Of a DNA stretch of 64,000 nucleotides, positions 38,601 through 48,327 are shown in pieces. Both the position numbers and the translations under genes were made by a program. The stretch's first letter is position 1; each line of letters starts with the position of its first letter. The notes under the pieces were generated by a model. That model did not search any database and was not told the DNA's origin. It saw only the letters and a list, made by a program, of their open reading frames with translations. This stretch comes from Chiua virens (Eukaryota; Basidiomycota; Agaricomycetes; Boletales; Boletaceae), in the NCBI GenBank assembly GCA_019787685.1, contig JAHNUO010000004.1, positions 2,232,001-2,296,000 on the forward strand, given 5' to 3'.

Positions 38601-39980
38601 TAAGTGCTTCTTCCGCATGCTTCACGAAGCCATGGAGCCATGGCTTGACTGCCTCATTGCTGATGTTCATGAGAGGTAACGAAAAAGTGGTCTATGAAAT
38701 GCCACCAGTGAATACAAGTACATTGGCAATGGAATCGACGTACAGGACGCGGTTTCTCTGTCGTATCCTGATCATGGTTTACACATGGCTCGATTCGGCC
38801 TTGCTCGGTGGTGTGCTAGCGTATGAGCATCAGAAATAGTTCAATGGAAGTGGAAGTACGCACTTCAAAGAGAGAGTTGTCGCTGGTTAGGTTTCGTAGA
38901 TACCAGATGGCGAGTGTCGTATTCGCTCCTACTATGAGATGGTCGTTTCCCGGAGAAAAAGCAAGACACGATACATTCTCTTCGTGCTTGAGGGGCTCGC
39001 CGATCTGATCACCAGTAGCCGTGTCTCGGAGTACGACAGTTGCATTTATTGAATATGCGATGAGTTTACTGTTAGGCGATAGAGTGACGGACGCGGGATG
39101 CTTGATACCACGAGTCGCCCATTGAGAGATCAAAGATCCATCTTCAGATTTGAGACGTTTGATCTGACCCTGGGACACTGCGAAGATCTGCGGAGCATTG
39201 GCGAACAAGGCTAGTGTAACGTTGGGGGAAGCGAAAGTCGACATAACCGAAATTGGGATGGTGAAGAGCTTCTTGCCTGAACCCGTGGCATAAATCCGAA
39301 CTGAGCCAAAGAGGGTGGCCGTAGCAAGACGCTTGCCACATGGGCAAAACCTGACCGCGACGACGTTATACTCATGTTTGAGCGACTGCAGGCCCTGGCG
39401 CCTTTCACCAGTGGATAATTCCCACACATCAACTGTGCGGGCGTCTGAACCAGTCACGACCCACTTGGAGTCTGACGAGATATCGACGGTTCTGACTCCC
39501 TGGATGGCATGGTGTTTCATCTTGACAGGGACATCCTTGTCTGACATCCTCTTCCAAATCGTGAATCCGTCTGTTGCACCAGTGACGATCCATATTCCAT
39601 CACTGGATGCAGCGATGGCAAGGGCGCCAGCGCTTGGTTCGATTGGCTCTCCCATAAGATCATTTCGGAGATGACGCAACTGAACCGTACTCTCCTCGCC
39701 GCTAACAAAGCGAAGTGGTTCGCCGGGTAGGAAGGCCAGCGCCTGTATCTTGGAATTGACGTCGATCACTTTCATCGTCTCTGGGTGCACGCTCACTAGT
39801 ATCTGCGGGACATATCCACGATTGACACGTACCCTTCCCTCCAACCAGGCCTCGTAGTACATCCATCTTACGAACGGTGCGTAGCCTGATGGATGCAAGG
39901 TATCAGATGAACAAATCGTAGTTGAGGGTGAAGGGTCGAATCTCACGGTTACTTGATCTATTGTTGCCAGATTGCGGCAT
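35613..39980 (-). CDS. WD40-TPR-HET multidomain protein
   Basis: One gene of roughly 1,200 residues, inferred by joining exons in frame. Exon 1 (ATG 39978-39980, MPQSGNNRSSN) splices over a 61-nt intron to RYAPFVRWMYYEAWLEGRV. The N-terminal part is a WD40 propeller (AIAASSDGIWIVTGATDG, VDISSDSKWVVTGSDARTVD, VRFCPCGKRLATATLFGSV, LAFSPGNDHLIVGANTTLAI). A short linker exon and a 52-nt intron (PRP joined to TTFSLPL) lead into TPR-like helices (AEEALTAKIG, YNIFANRAILRGRLEDGENA, GDEALKGGNYGEAIKQYTAI, LLLKRSEAHAKIG). A 56-nt intron (KSV to AQRDMGVKPAEAR) leads to the C-terminal HET domain: STLSHTWEDNGEPEYRDLEK, WAWSDTCCINKS, SLRSMYRWYSGSS and WNTRAWTLQEYFAS. It stops at TAG 35613-35615. HET domains act in heterokaryon incompatibility and programmed cell death in fungi; WD40 and TPR would serve as sensors or scaffolds. 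Confidence 0.82.
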
Positions 39981-40085
39981 GACGCGATCGTCTCGTCTCA
40001 TTCGTGATCCTTAGCGCCAGCTAGCCTAATCTGGCGGGATTGGGTAAGATACAAGTACAAAGAGAATGAAGAACGACATCGCACG

Positions 40086-40093
40086 AAACAGCA
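40086..40093. repeat. Target-site duplication, left (8 bp)
   Basis: AAACAGCA directly abuts the left inverted repeat and is repeated exactly at 41065-41072. Confidence 0.85.
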
Positions 40094-40116
40094 CTAGTCT
40101 CGAGCCGTTATAGGAA
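40094..40116 (+). repeat. Left terminal inverted repeat
   Basis: Matches the reverse complement of 41042-41064 with one mismatch. Confidence 0.88.
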
Positions 40117-40306
40117 ATTCGGGTGAACTCGGGGAGCAGATGTTTCCTATAACGTCTGGGGACTTTTACCTGGCAGCTCTTGCATCGCGTCACGCTTGGA
40201 TTACTAAGCCATTACTAAGCCACCGAGCTGTGCTGCAATTAATTATTATTGAATATTTATTCAAGATAAGTTTGATTGATAGGCTGTTGGGCTGATCAGA
40301 CTCGAC

Positions 40307-40582
40307 ATGACTGACAACTACGATATCGACGATAATAACCTGTTTGACTTTGATGATGAAGTCAACCCATTCTCTGCACCTCCCATCTCTCACACCATGT
40401 TCAATGCTGGTAGTGAGTCTGACACAGACTTGGATGATGATCAAAATCAAACATCCGAGTCATCATGCGATTCATCCCCGATCCAAATCCGGAGTACACA
40501 ACAACTAAGGGAAACACTCACGGGAAACATAGCAGCAAAAGTCTTCACTGTTCTATCCTGCATGGATACATTGGATAGTTAG
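40307..40582 (+). CDS. Acidic 91-residue ORF inside the transposon, likely a truncated element protein
   Basis: Starts at ATG 40307 (MTDNYDIDDNNLFDFDDEV) and is rich in Asp and Ser. It ends RETLTGNIAAKVFTVLSCMD then TLDS and a TAG. The last segment resembles, from memory, the N-terminal part of large DUF6589-type proteins abundant in Agaricomycetes. Those continue well beyond this point, so the ORF would be a truncated remnant. The resemblance is weak and unchecked. No zinc finger or DDE/RNase H motif is present. Confidence 0.4.
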   Translation: MTDNYDIDDNNLFDFDDEVNPFSAPPISHTMFNAGSESDTDLDDDQNQTSESSCDSSPIQIRSTQQLRETLTGNIAAKVFTVLSCMDTLDS

Positions 40583-41041
40583 GACTTCCAAACCCTGTTC
40601 CTGCAAGAATGACACAATATATACCAAGAATAAATGCCTCAGCACAGTCCAACTGCCATGAGTATGGTTTACGACCCATTTGTGCCTCGGAAATCATAGA
40701 AAGAGTGTATCGAGTGGACTCAGAGCAGTAGTTTGGTGTATTGCTTTGTCGGGAAGAAAGGAATGTGTAGGATTTTTCATGATATGGTGTAGGAGGTATT
40801 AAATGATGGAACCATCTGGCAGCTTGTCGAAGTAATGAAGAGACTTAGCAGGTCCTATGCGAATTTACTTTTAAGGATTTAAATCCAAAACAAGACAGTT
40901 GTGTTATGCACCCATCCAAAAACAGACGAATATATCCAAATATAGATTTAAAGCGTGACATGTGTGACTCGATGCAAGAGTCCTCAGGTAAAAGTCCCCA
41001 GACGTTCTATGGCGCGGAAAATCCCGATACCTGTAAGCGCC

Positions 41042-41064
41042 TTCCTAGAACGGCTCGAGACTAG
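41042..41064 (-). repeat. Right terminal inverted repeat
   Basis: Inverted partner of 40094-40116. Confidence 0.88.
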
Positions 41065-41072
41065 AAACAGCA
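41065..41072. repeat. Target-site duplication, right (8 bp)
   Basis: AAACAGCA, identical to 40086-40093. Confidence 0.85.
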
Positions 41073-42267
41073 CATTCTTTCGAGAAACGCCTTCAACTTG
41101 AAGTTCCAGATGCGTTGATGTGAGTGGCGTGAGAGACTACGCAAAAACCCCACTGGCAGTACATACACCCGCTGTGCGCAAGTCTGTGTCGTCGTTGAAG
41201 TCTTTTGAGTGGCTTATATGATACACATGGCGGATCATTTTGTTATTGTTCCAGACCGACGAATGTCCAATGGGGAATGAACATGTCGTATCCTTGCGTC
41301 ACAGAATCGCTACGTTAAAAACCACCCACTCGACGATGTTGGTCCTGTCATTGTGTGACCGACATGTTTCAACGGCCAAAAGAATAAAGGCGTTGGAACA
41401 AACACAGCTCCGCTAATCTAGACGAGCGAATGTAAGTGAGAGCTTCTTGAAGGCGGTGCATCATGAGATTATTATAAGCGACCAGAGACGAAACCGGAAA
41501 TTTCGATTATGCCAACGAGTTTGCGACTTGATATGTGCACCTCAGGAACACCTACGGGAGAATGACAGAGTGTTAGAGTACTTCTATCGAGGGACATTCA
41601 ACACCGGAATGGAGATTTTTTGGTGGGTAAGCGTAGATGATAATTATGTAGATGACCTTATTAGGGCTCCTGGGCAATCCATATATAAGAGCGGTATCGA
41701 ACCGAAGCGAGAGTGTTGGGGGCTGGGGGCTGAGAGTTGGACAGGCATTGCCAGTGGTACATATACTATATGTGCTTCAAGTTCTTAAAGTCTAGAGATT
41801 GCAATTTGTGGGAGTAATACATAGTGAGAGGTTATAAATTGAACTCACTGCCAATAGCTCAAGGGGTCGCCGCAGGCGCTGGGGGGGGACAGTTGATCCC
41901 ATTTCACAACGAGGCTATCCAATAAGGTAGGTCCATGTGTGATACAGTACTTACCTAGGAAGTGAATTTGTTTCAAACGAAATTGCTATATTATATTTCC
42001 GGAACACTTTCGCACTTCGGGGCGCGGGAGACTCATATATGGCCCCCAATTACGGCTCGACTGGCTTGCTGTAGTATGCAAGGTTGAATGCATACTTGGT
42101 AGTTGGTACCAATGGCGTCTTGACAGAACATCGCCAGCTAACCCGGTTGGCTTTCCACGCGCCACTGTTGATCGCATCTTCCGTGGACCGTGGTAGACAT
42201 CTGAATCCAGCGCGTACTCGGACTTTGATTCTGCGGCTGTCAGGCTGGTCCGCTTCAAAGTAGTATC
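41073..42267. other. Intergenic, no gene seen
   Basis: A plus-strand frame at 41447-41788 lacks an ATG start and any motif. A short G run lies near 41880. Nothing else is supported. Confidence 0.45.
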
Positions 42268-42339
42268 GGCCGCCTGGCGAAATGGCATCGCGTCTGACTA
42301 CGAATCAGGAGATTGCAGGTTCGACCCCTGCGGTGGTCA
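42268..42339 (+). tRNA. tRNA-Arg (anticodon ACG)
   Basis: Cloverleaf folds without an intron. The acceptor GGCCGCC pairs with GGTGGTC (two G-U pairs), followed by discriminator A. The D stem is GCG/CGC and the anticodon stem TCTGA/TCAGG with loop CTACGAA, giving anticodon ACG (read as ICG) for CGU-type Arg codons. The T arm is GCAGG-TTCGACC-CCTGC. CCA is not encoded, as expected for a nuclear gene. Confidence 0.92.
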
Positions 42340-42349
42340 TTTTATTTTT
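42340..42349 (+). terminator. RNA polymerase III terminator of tRNA-Arg
   Basis: Two T runs (four and five T, split by one A) directly follow the tRNA. Confidence 0.75.
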
Positions 42350-42751
42350 CCTACTCCGGTGCTTCATTTTCGAATACACCTTGTTTCAATTTGCCTACTA
42401 TGACTCCGACAGTAACTATAGTATAGGTACGAACAGGCGGTAGCCCTAAGACGTGGTACGTGGTGCGATACATGTTTGACACATGTCGTCTCGACGCGAA
42501 ACCGCCAAAACCGAACGGGATAAGAAACATCAATCATAAGTGGAGGTGGTGCATAGTAACTATAGAAGAGATGAGATACGAGACTGAGATCGTGTAGCCT
42601 ACACAGAGCAAGGGAACATGCGTTAAACTGCTCCTGAGATGCCTAGGTTATGTCATAGGCACGTGACGGTGTCGATCCTTTTTATACCCCAACGTTTCTT
42701 TGCTTCCTCAGCTTCGCCCGTCCAGGATTCTCTCTCAAGTCATCTGTCGAA
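42340..42751. other. Intergenic, promoter side of the gene at 42752
   Basis: After the tRNA terminator no gene is seen. A TTTATAC element near 42681-42687 may be the TATA box for the ATG at 42752. Confidence 0.4.
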
Positions 42752-44568
42752 ATGAGTGCCCGACAAGCCTTCCAACCACGTCCGGCTTCCTGTACACCAT
42801 CATCCGAACCCCATCCACACTCTACAGATACCCGTGCGAGAGACGGGGATACCGAAATGTTTGGCAAGGCACGATCGGTCACCGCCTTTTTGGGTCAGAA
42901 ACGGGCAACGGGGACCAGCATTACATCGCAAGGAGGACGAGCGAACCAGGAACCAGGACTTGGACGAGCGAACGCGAGTTCCAACAGGCGCAGCTTCGAC
43001 GGGATCGCAAGACCTGTGATGGCACCGATATCGATTATACCGTACCCGGAGACTCCTTCACAACTCTGCTCAGGAGTAACACGGCGCGGGGTGGCGCAAA
43101 CCCCAAGGAAGACCCTTGGACCGACAGCATTCGAGTTTATGAGGCCGATGACACCGGTCTCTGTGTCGAGAGGTACCAAGAAAGGATTTGGAAGTTTTCC
43201 GGAGAGCCAAGACGACGAAATGACTGCGTGCGGGAGCATGGATGCAAAGAGCGTCGGGCTTATGCGACCAGATGGTGACGAGAATGTACAGTGTGGTGCT
43301 GAGACTGGATTAGGTGGGTATATGCGCGCGCTCGAGGCCTCAGAGCGTAGTGGGAGTAGGCCAGTGCCGAGTTTGGAACATGAAATCGTTGCACCGGTGC
43401 CTGGATATACTCTCAGAGGACTCAGCACGCATACACACAACAATGGCCCCGAGGTCGAAGGTATGTTTCCAACTTGTAGGAAGTCTTTGGATCTAGCTTC
43501 CGAGAAAGAGACAGATATGGAAAGAAACGACGATTTGCAACTTGAAATGGGGCATGGGAGGTTAAAACGCGGGTTGCGTAGCGAAGACGGTCAAAAACAT
43601 GGTAATTTCACTGACGAAGACCATCGATCACCGGGCTCTGCAAAGAGAGCAAGGCAAGCGCGGCAAGATCCCGACGTAAGTGACTTTTTGGTGCACTCGC
43701 CTTCTGGGTTTGGTAATGTGATCATGTGTGATGCTAGGAATACTTGCGGATTTCAAGTCCTCCGATGCCACCAACACCTGCGTTGCGTACTACGTCTGTC
43801 GGCGTAGTAGATCCCTCCCGGGAAATGGACTTGATGTTTGAGAACATCGGAGAATTTGTCAGCTTCGAGGAGGTCGAGGCGGATTGGAAGCGATGGAGAG
43901 ATTGCACGAGAGAAGAATGGTTAAAGGGGGTCGATGGTAAGGTCTCCGATTTTTGTTCTGACGAGGCTTATGCGTGGGGTAGAAATTGCACAAGTATACA
44001 CGGACATATTGAACATGGTACGTGGTGTGATCGAATGTTCGTTTTTTAGGGTTTATGCTACCAATGCCGGCAACACAGGTAAAGGACCGCCTGACGTGAG
44101 TTTCCTTCATGGTTAAGCTGCAGTGGTATTGATCTATGATGAAGCGACTACGTCTTGGCGCTTGGGAACATGATGTCGCCTGTTGAGGAAAGACGAAGAG
44201 AGGTGGATCGCAATATGGAGCTTATTCATGCGAAGGAAAACATTGTCCGGGAGAACATCTTGCAACTGGGTAAGAAGAAGTGATGACAAGGGCTGCAATG
44301 GCGAGTCGAAATGCGGCCTGCAGATCATTCTTCCCTGAAAATGTGGCGAAGCTGCAACCGATGAGTGACTGGAGGGATGAAATGGATAGAGTAGGTCCGC
44401 GGACTTTCGGTTGTACAAGTTTGTTGTTCCCTTGCTAGTGTCGCATGGCTGGTGGAAGTGAATCGTATTGCATTGGGAATAGAAAACGCGTTGAGACAAG
44501 CCAAGACTGAGGACACGTCTCAGTTGCAGCTTGGCAACGATGCTGATGGCAATAGACAGGCCATTTAG
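42752..44568 (+). CDS. Low-complexity basic/charged protein, possibly Ecm11-like
   Basis: Starts at ATG 42752 (MSARQAFQPRPASCTPSSEP). The first exon of about 308 codons is Ser/Arg/Pro rich and disordered-looking, with a basic patch SAKRARQARQDPD before a GTAAGT splice site at 43676. The next exon (43738 on) reads EYLRISSPPMPPTPALR then FENIGEFVSFEEVEADWKRW and CTREEWLKGVD. Later exons are helical and charged: SPVEERRREVDRNMELIHAK, ENIVRENILQL, and a final SVAWLVEVNRIALGIENALR, ending at TAG 44566-44568. The aromatic segment followed by a coiled-coil-like tail recalls the C-terminal domain of Ecm11 (synaptonemal-complex component in yeast), but I cannot confirm this. One splice region (about 43936-44160) is unresolved. 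Confidence 0.6.
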
Positions 44569-44926
44569 ATTCTCAGAAAATCAACTCACGTGACAAATGA
44601 ACCGCGTCGGTTCTTTTAGCTCCCACATCCCTTGTTTCTCTCTTTGTCGGAGACCCCCACCTCTTCCCTCCCTCCCTCCCTACACTTTCTTCCCCTACCG
44701 CTTCCAATTTTCTGCGATTTTTTCATCTCGATAACTGCCAGGTCGGTGACCTAGATCGTCTGTCGTGCCCAACTTGGTCTCATTTTCTCCGCAGTGTCCA
44801 CACATTCCCTCGTCCATATTACATTAGTAAACGGTCGCGCATACGTCGCCAGGCCGTTGGTATTGTCCATATCATCTTCCTGTCCCTTTTGTGTAACATC
44901 CTCTCTCCCTACAATTGCTTTGTAGC
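44569..44926. other. Intergenic / 5' leader, pyrimidine-rich
   Basis: Contains CT-rich runs (near 44636-44700) typical of fungal promoters and leaders. No gene is seen. Confidence 0.5.
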
Positions 44927-47603
44927 ATGCCACCTGAGATGGCAGGTACACAGCAACTACCTCCATGGTTGACGCTCTCGGAGGTCGTCATTACAAACTC
45001 GAACGGGCAGCCTATTGCAACGAGTACGACGACGTTGGAGTTACCGTTGACATACTACGGGCCTAGCGTGAGTTTTCCCTACACTTTACGGCCTCCGTGC
45101 CCCTGGTTGTCCAATTCCGTGAACAGCTGGAGTGTGGGAATGTTTCGCTGGAAGCTTCTTCGTTCGAAGGACGGAACTCTCATGGAAGAATGTAACGACG
45201 TCGTTGAAACAGTGACTGACGAGTATCGTAGATACCCCTTGGAACAAATGGGGTCTGGACCTGGGGTGGTCTTACTCCTTCCTCCGACTTCCACGTCCAC
45301 CTCTTCTACAACGACACATACGACCTCTTCTACAACACCACTTCTCACTTCTACTCATGTATCCACTTTCACGACTACGACTACCTCTGCGACACCTTAT
45401 CCCTATACAACTTCTTCAACTCTCTCAAAAGGCGCAATCGTTGGTATCATATTCGGCGCTATAGTGGGCTTTAATATCCTGCTCTTCCTTATCATTTGCT
45501 TTGTTCGCTATCGCGCACGAAGTCTTCGCAATCGACATCAGACGCCAATCTGGACGCATTGGGAGGTCGTTGGCCCCACACAACCTTCCCGAGATGAGGA
45601 ACGCCCTTCTGGTGTCGGGTCTCCACGAGACAGTGGCGAAGAAGCTGACTCCTTCCTCCGACGGAGTCGCAGCGCTATAGATGGATCCAAGCATGGTTAT
45701 TCAAATGTCCGTCCTGTCGCTTCTCTCCCTCCCGGAGCAGCACCACCGCGCAATGTTGGAAGCACTGGATCGGGCGATTCTGGAAATACAGGTTCCTCTG
45801 TTGCCACGGATTATGGCGTCTTGCTCCCTGGTGGTGGACCTATCGGTCAAGCATACCGTGACGATTCCCATTTCCCTGCGCGAGCAAGCAGCGATATGAC
45901 TGGATACATTATGCAGCCTGGTGAACTACTAAAAATCGATGACGAAGAGGAACCTTCAAGTCCACCGCGAATGTACCGTGTCAAGCACGCCAGTGATCAA
46001 TCGCTTCCTGAAGTCTTTTCACCCCTTCTCCCGCCCCCACCCATTGACGTTGACCGTCTGTCCACCCGTAAACCTTCATCCTTCAACGAGAAAGAAAAAT
46101 CTGTCCGTAGTGTATCCTATCCTGCAAGCGACATGGAGGACCCTAAGGTGTACACCGCACGCAGGGTCAAGGTCAGGGAGCTTGGCCCACGCTCCCCCAC
46201 TGAGGAATCTTCCTCTGAGGTCCACCACGATGACAGCCCTGTTCCCGGACCTAGTAACTGGAGGAATAGTTTTGGGCTCGGTTCGATCTCGAGGCTGAGA
46301 AAGAGTTGGTTTGGAGGTTCGTCGTCACGGAATACCTCCAGGTCATCTGCTGGACGTCTGCGTGCCGATGATGCGGAAGCCAGTCAGTCACTCCTTGGTG
46401 CTCCACGTGCTCGTCGGCCTGGTCTCGGTCTCACCATCGATGGTGATCGCCCAATGTCTTCTGTCAGTGCTAGAAGCGCTATATCCGGTTACAGCGTATA
46501 TCACGATGCCATATCACGGCTCGGGACCCCCGTCTCTGTTCCTTCGCCTGCAATAACCCCTGCAGGTGGCCGTGGTCCAGCTTCAGCCAATGAACTCGTT
46601 CCCCCCCTACCAACAGGTGCGCCCCCGGCGTATGCTGTCAGTGATCCGTATGACTCCTTGGGGAGCAGAGGAAGTCTCCCTTATTCTCAAGGGGTAGATG
46701 TGCTTGATATTCCTGTTCCACAACCGGTTTCCCCGTTTACTGCCTCTGGAGGTACATCTGCGTCAACAAGGAATGCAACCTCTCCCCCAGGACTAAGCGG
46801 TTCACATGGAAGGTCATGGCGCGACTCGCTCTCTGTCATAACTGGATCTTCGAACAATGCAAGTGTCACGATCGATGTCCTCGATGCTGAGCCTCCGACG
46901 GCACGGGAAGGGTGGCGATCAATCGCTGGCTTGGGTGGTAGCAGTACGGGTGAGGCTCAGCCTGACTCAGGCGAAAGACGCGCAACATTTGGTACGGTGA
47001 GTTTACTCCAAGGTAGCGCCTATCTAGTTACTAAGCATGCGTTCCCAGCCTCAGATAATCCACCAGGCTCATCCCGTAGTCTCTGATCAAGGCTCGCTAC
47101 ATTCAGTGCGCTCGCACCTAAGTCCGTTCACGTACTCCTCCGGTTCTGCACCTATGTCCTCTACTCGTGTCCTGACTGGTTCCAATTCCTCTCGCCCGTC
47201 TGCCCATTCCCGTGCACCGACTGCGAGTTCAGGTTCTGTTCGTTCTGGCTCTATTTCCTCGTTCGGTCGCCGGCAAGGTGGTCCTGTCTCTCCTTCTACC
47301 TCAGCTTTTGGAGGTACAGCCGGATCGGGTCGACTTTCACCCTTGGAAGAGATTCAATTACCCAACCCCGAGAACGCGAACCGATTATCAGTATTAGGCC
47401 CTATGCCCTCATTTGCACATTCCATGATTTCACCGACAATTCGCAGTGTCGGTGCGACAACTGCCTCAGAAGATACGGACGTGACGCGAACGACGGCAAC
47501 CTTGGCTGGTACGGAGGCAACGTTGGTAGAAAAAGACAGTCACGATGAGTTTTTGCCAAAGTTGCAGCTGGGAACATTTAATTTTGAGGGCATGGAGATA
47601 TAA
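44927..47603 (+). CDS. Single-pass membrane protein with Ser/Thr-rich ectodomain and long cytoplasmic tail
   Basis: The open frame from ATG 44927 (MPPEMAGTQQLPPWLTLSEV) runs to a GTGAGT site near 46996 and joins a last exon ending at TAA 47601-47603 (LQLGTFNFEGMEI). The N-terminal part includes SWSVGMFRWKLLRSKDGTLM and a Thr/Ser-rich mucin-like stretch (residues about 125-160). One strong transmembrane helix follows, GAIVGIIFGAIVGFNILLFL and IICFVRYRAR, with a positive stop-transfer side. The tail of about 650 residues is Ser/Pro-rich and disordered, with many SRS, RSS and SPR phospho-type sites. No classical signal peptide is seen at this start, so a short upstream exon may be missing. The layout recalls fungal wall-stress or mucin-type surface sensors, but no WSC cysteines are present. 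Function unknown. Confidence 0.75.
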
Positions 47604-48327
47604 CGATGCATTTTAACGATCTTTCAACTTTTTTCTTGCACACGAACGTTTTTACGCGTTCATTTTCCGTTTGCGTTACCTCATTCTCATCCTCTACCGT
47701 AACACCCCTTGACTGTCTCTTGCGATACCTTCTCCCACCACGCGTTATTGACTCATGATTTTCTGACCATTACTGATCACCTAACGAATGCGATACCTCT
47801 TCCCTTGATATTATGTGCTGAAGTTTGGTGACCGCCGTGGTATGCTTGAACACACTCGTTCTGAAGACCCTGGCAAGTCAATCAGCCTTCAAGTCACTGC
47901 GTGTCTTTCGTGGTATATCGTATCGACTGGTCTGATGTTCGTCTCAATTGTCTGTTTCTTTCCCCCTTCGAATCATTAAAGCCCCATCAATCTTTAATGT
48001 TAAATTGAGACTGGATTCTCGGTTCTGTTTGCTAAACGTATTCTGAGTGAAGATCATGTTAATTCATGATCATGTCAAAAAATCTTGGTCGACTTCATAA
48101 TACAGGTAGATCCTCCAGGGCAAGCAAAGGAACTTGGATTGAGGCTGCCAACTCAAGCGACGTCCCCAGGATTACTACAACGATCTGAAACACCCACAAA
48201 GATTCCACCAATGGTGGCTACTCTCCGTTCCGAACAGAACCTTTTTTTTTGTCCGAACCCACACATCGATCACTGTGCCGTCATCGACGTCACCGTCGAC
48301 CAAAACCTGTCACGCGTTGGACACACG
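47604..48327. other. Intergenic between convergent genes
   Basis: 3' flanks of the membrane-protein and carboxylesterase genes. No gene is seen. Confidence 0.5.

Larger units (their letters stand above)
40094..41064. mobile_element. Non-autonomous DNA transposon, 971 bp, with terminal inverted repeats
   Basis: The ends are inverted copies: 40094-40116 and 41042-41064 match at 22 of 23 bases (CTAGTCTCGAGCCGTT at the outer end). A second inverted block, 40147-40193 against 40964-41010, matches closely and includes ACGTCTGGGGACTTTTACCT. The element is flanked by a perfect 8-bp duplication AAACAGCA. Within the left end, 40106-40117 and 40143-40154 form a perfect 12-bp hairpin. The inside has only one short ORF and no transposase, so it must be moved in trans, if at all. 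Eight-base duplications are typical of hAT and also of KDZ/Zisupton-type elements; the family cannot be settled here. It inserted 106 bp upstream of the start codon of the WD40-TPR-HET gene. Confidence 0.88.

Noticed and set aside
43314..43496. Several overlapping ORFs in other frames of the gene at 42752
   Set aside because: They are shadows; the 42752 frame is longest and joins downstream exons.
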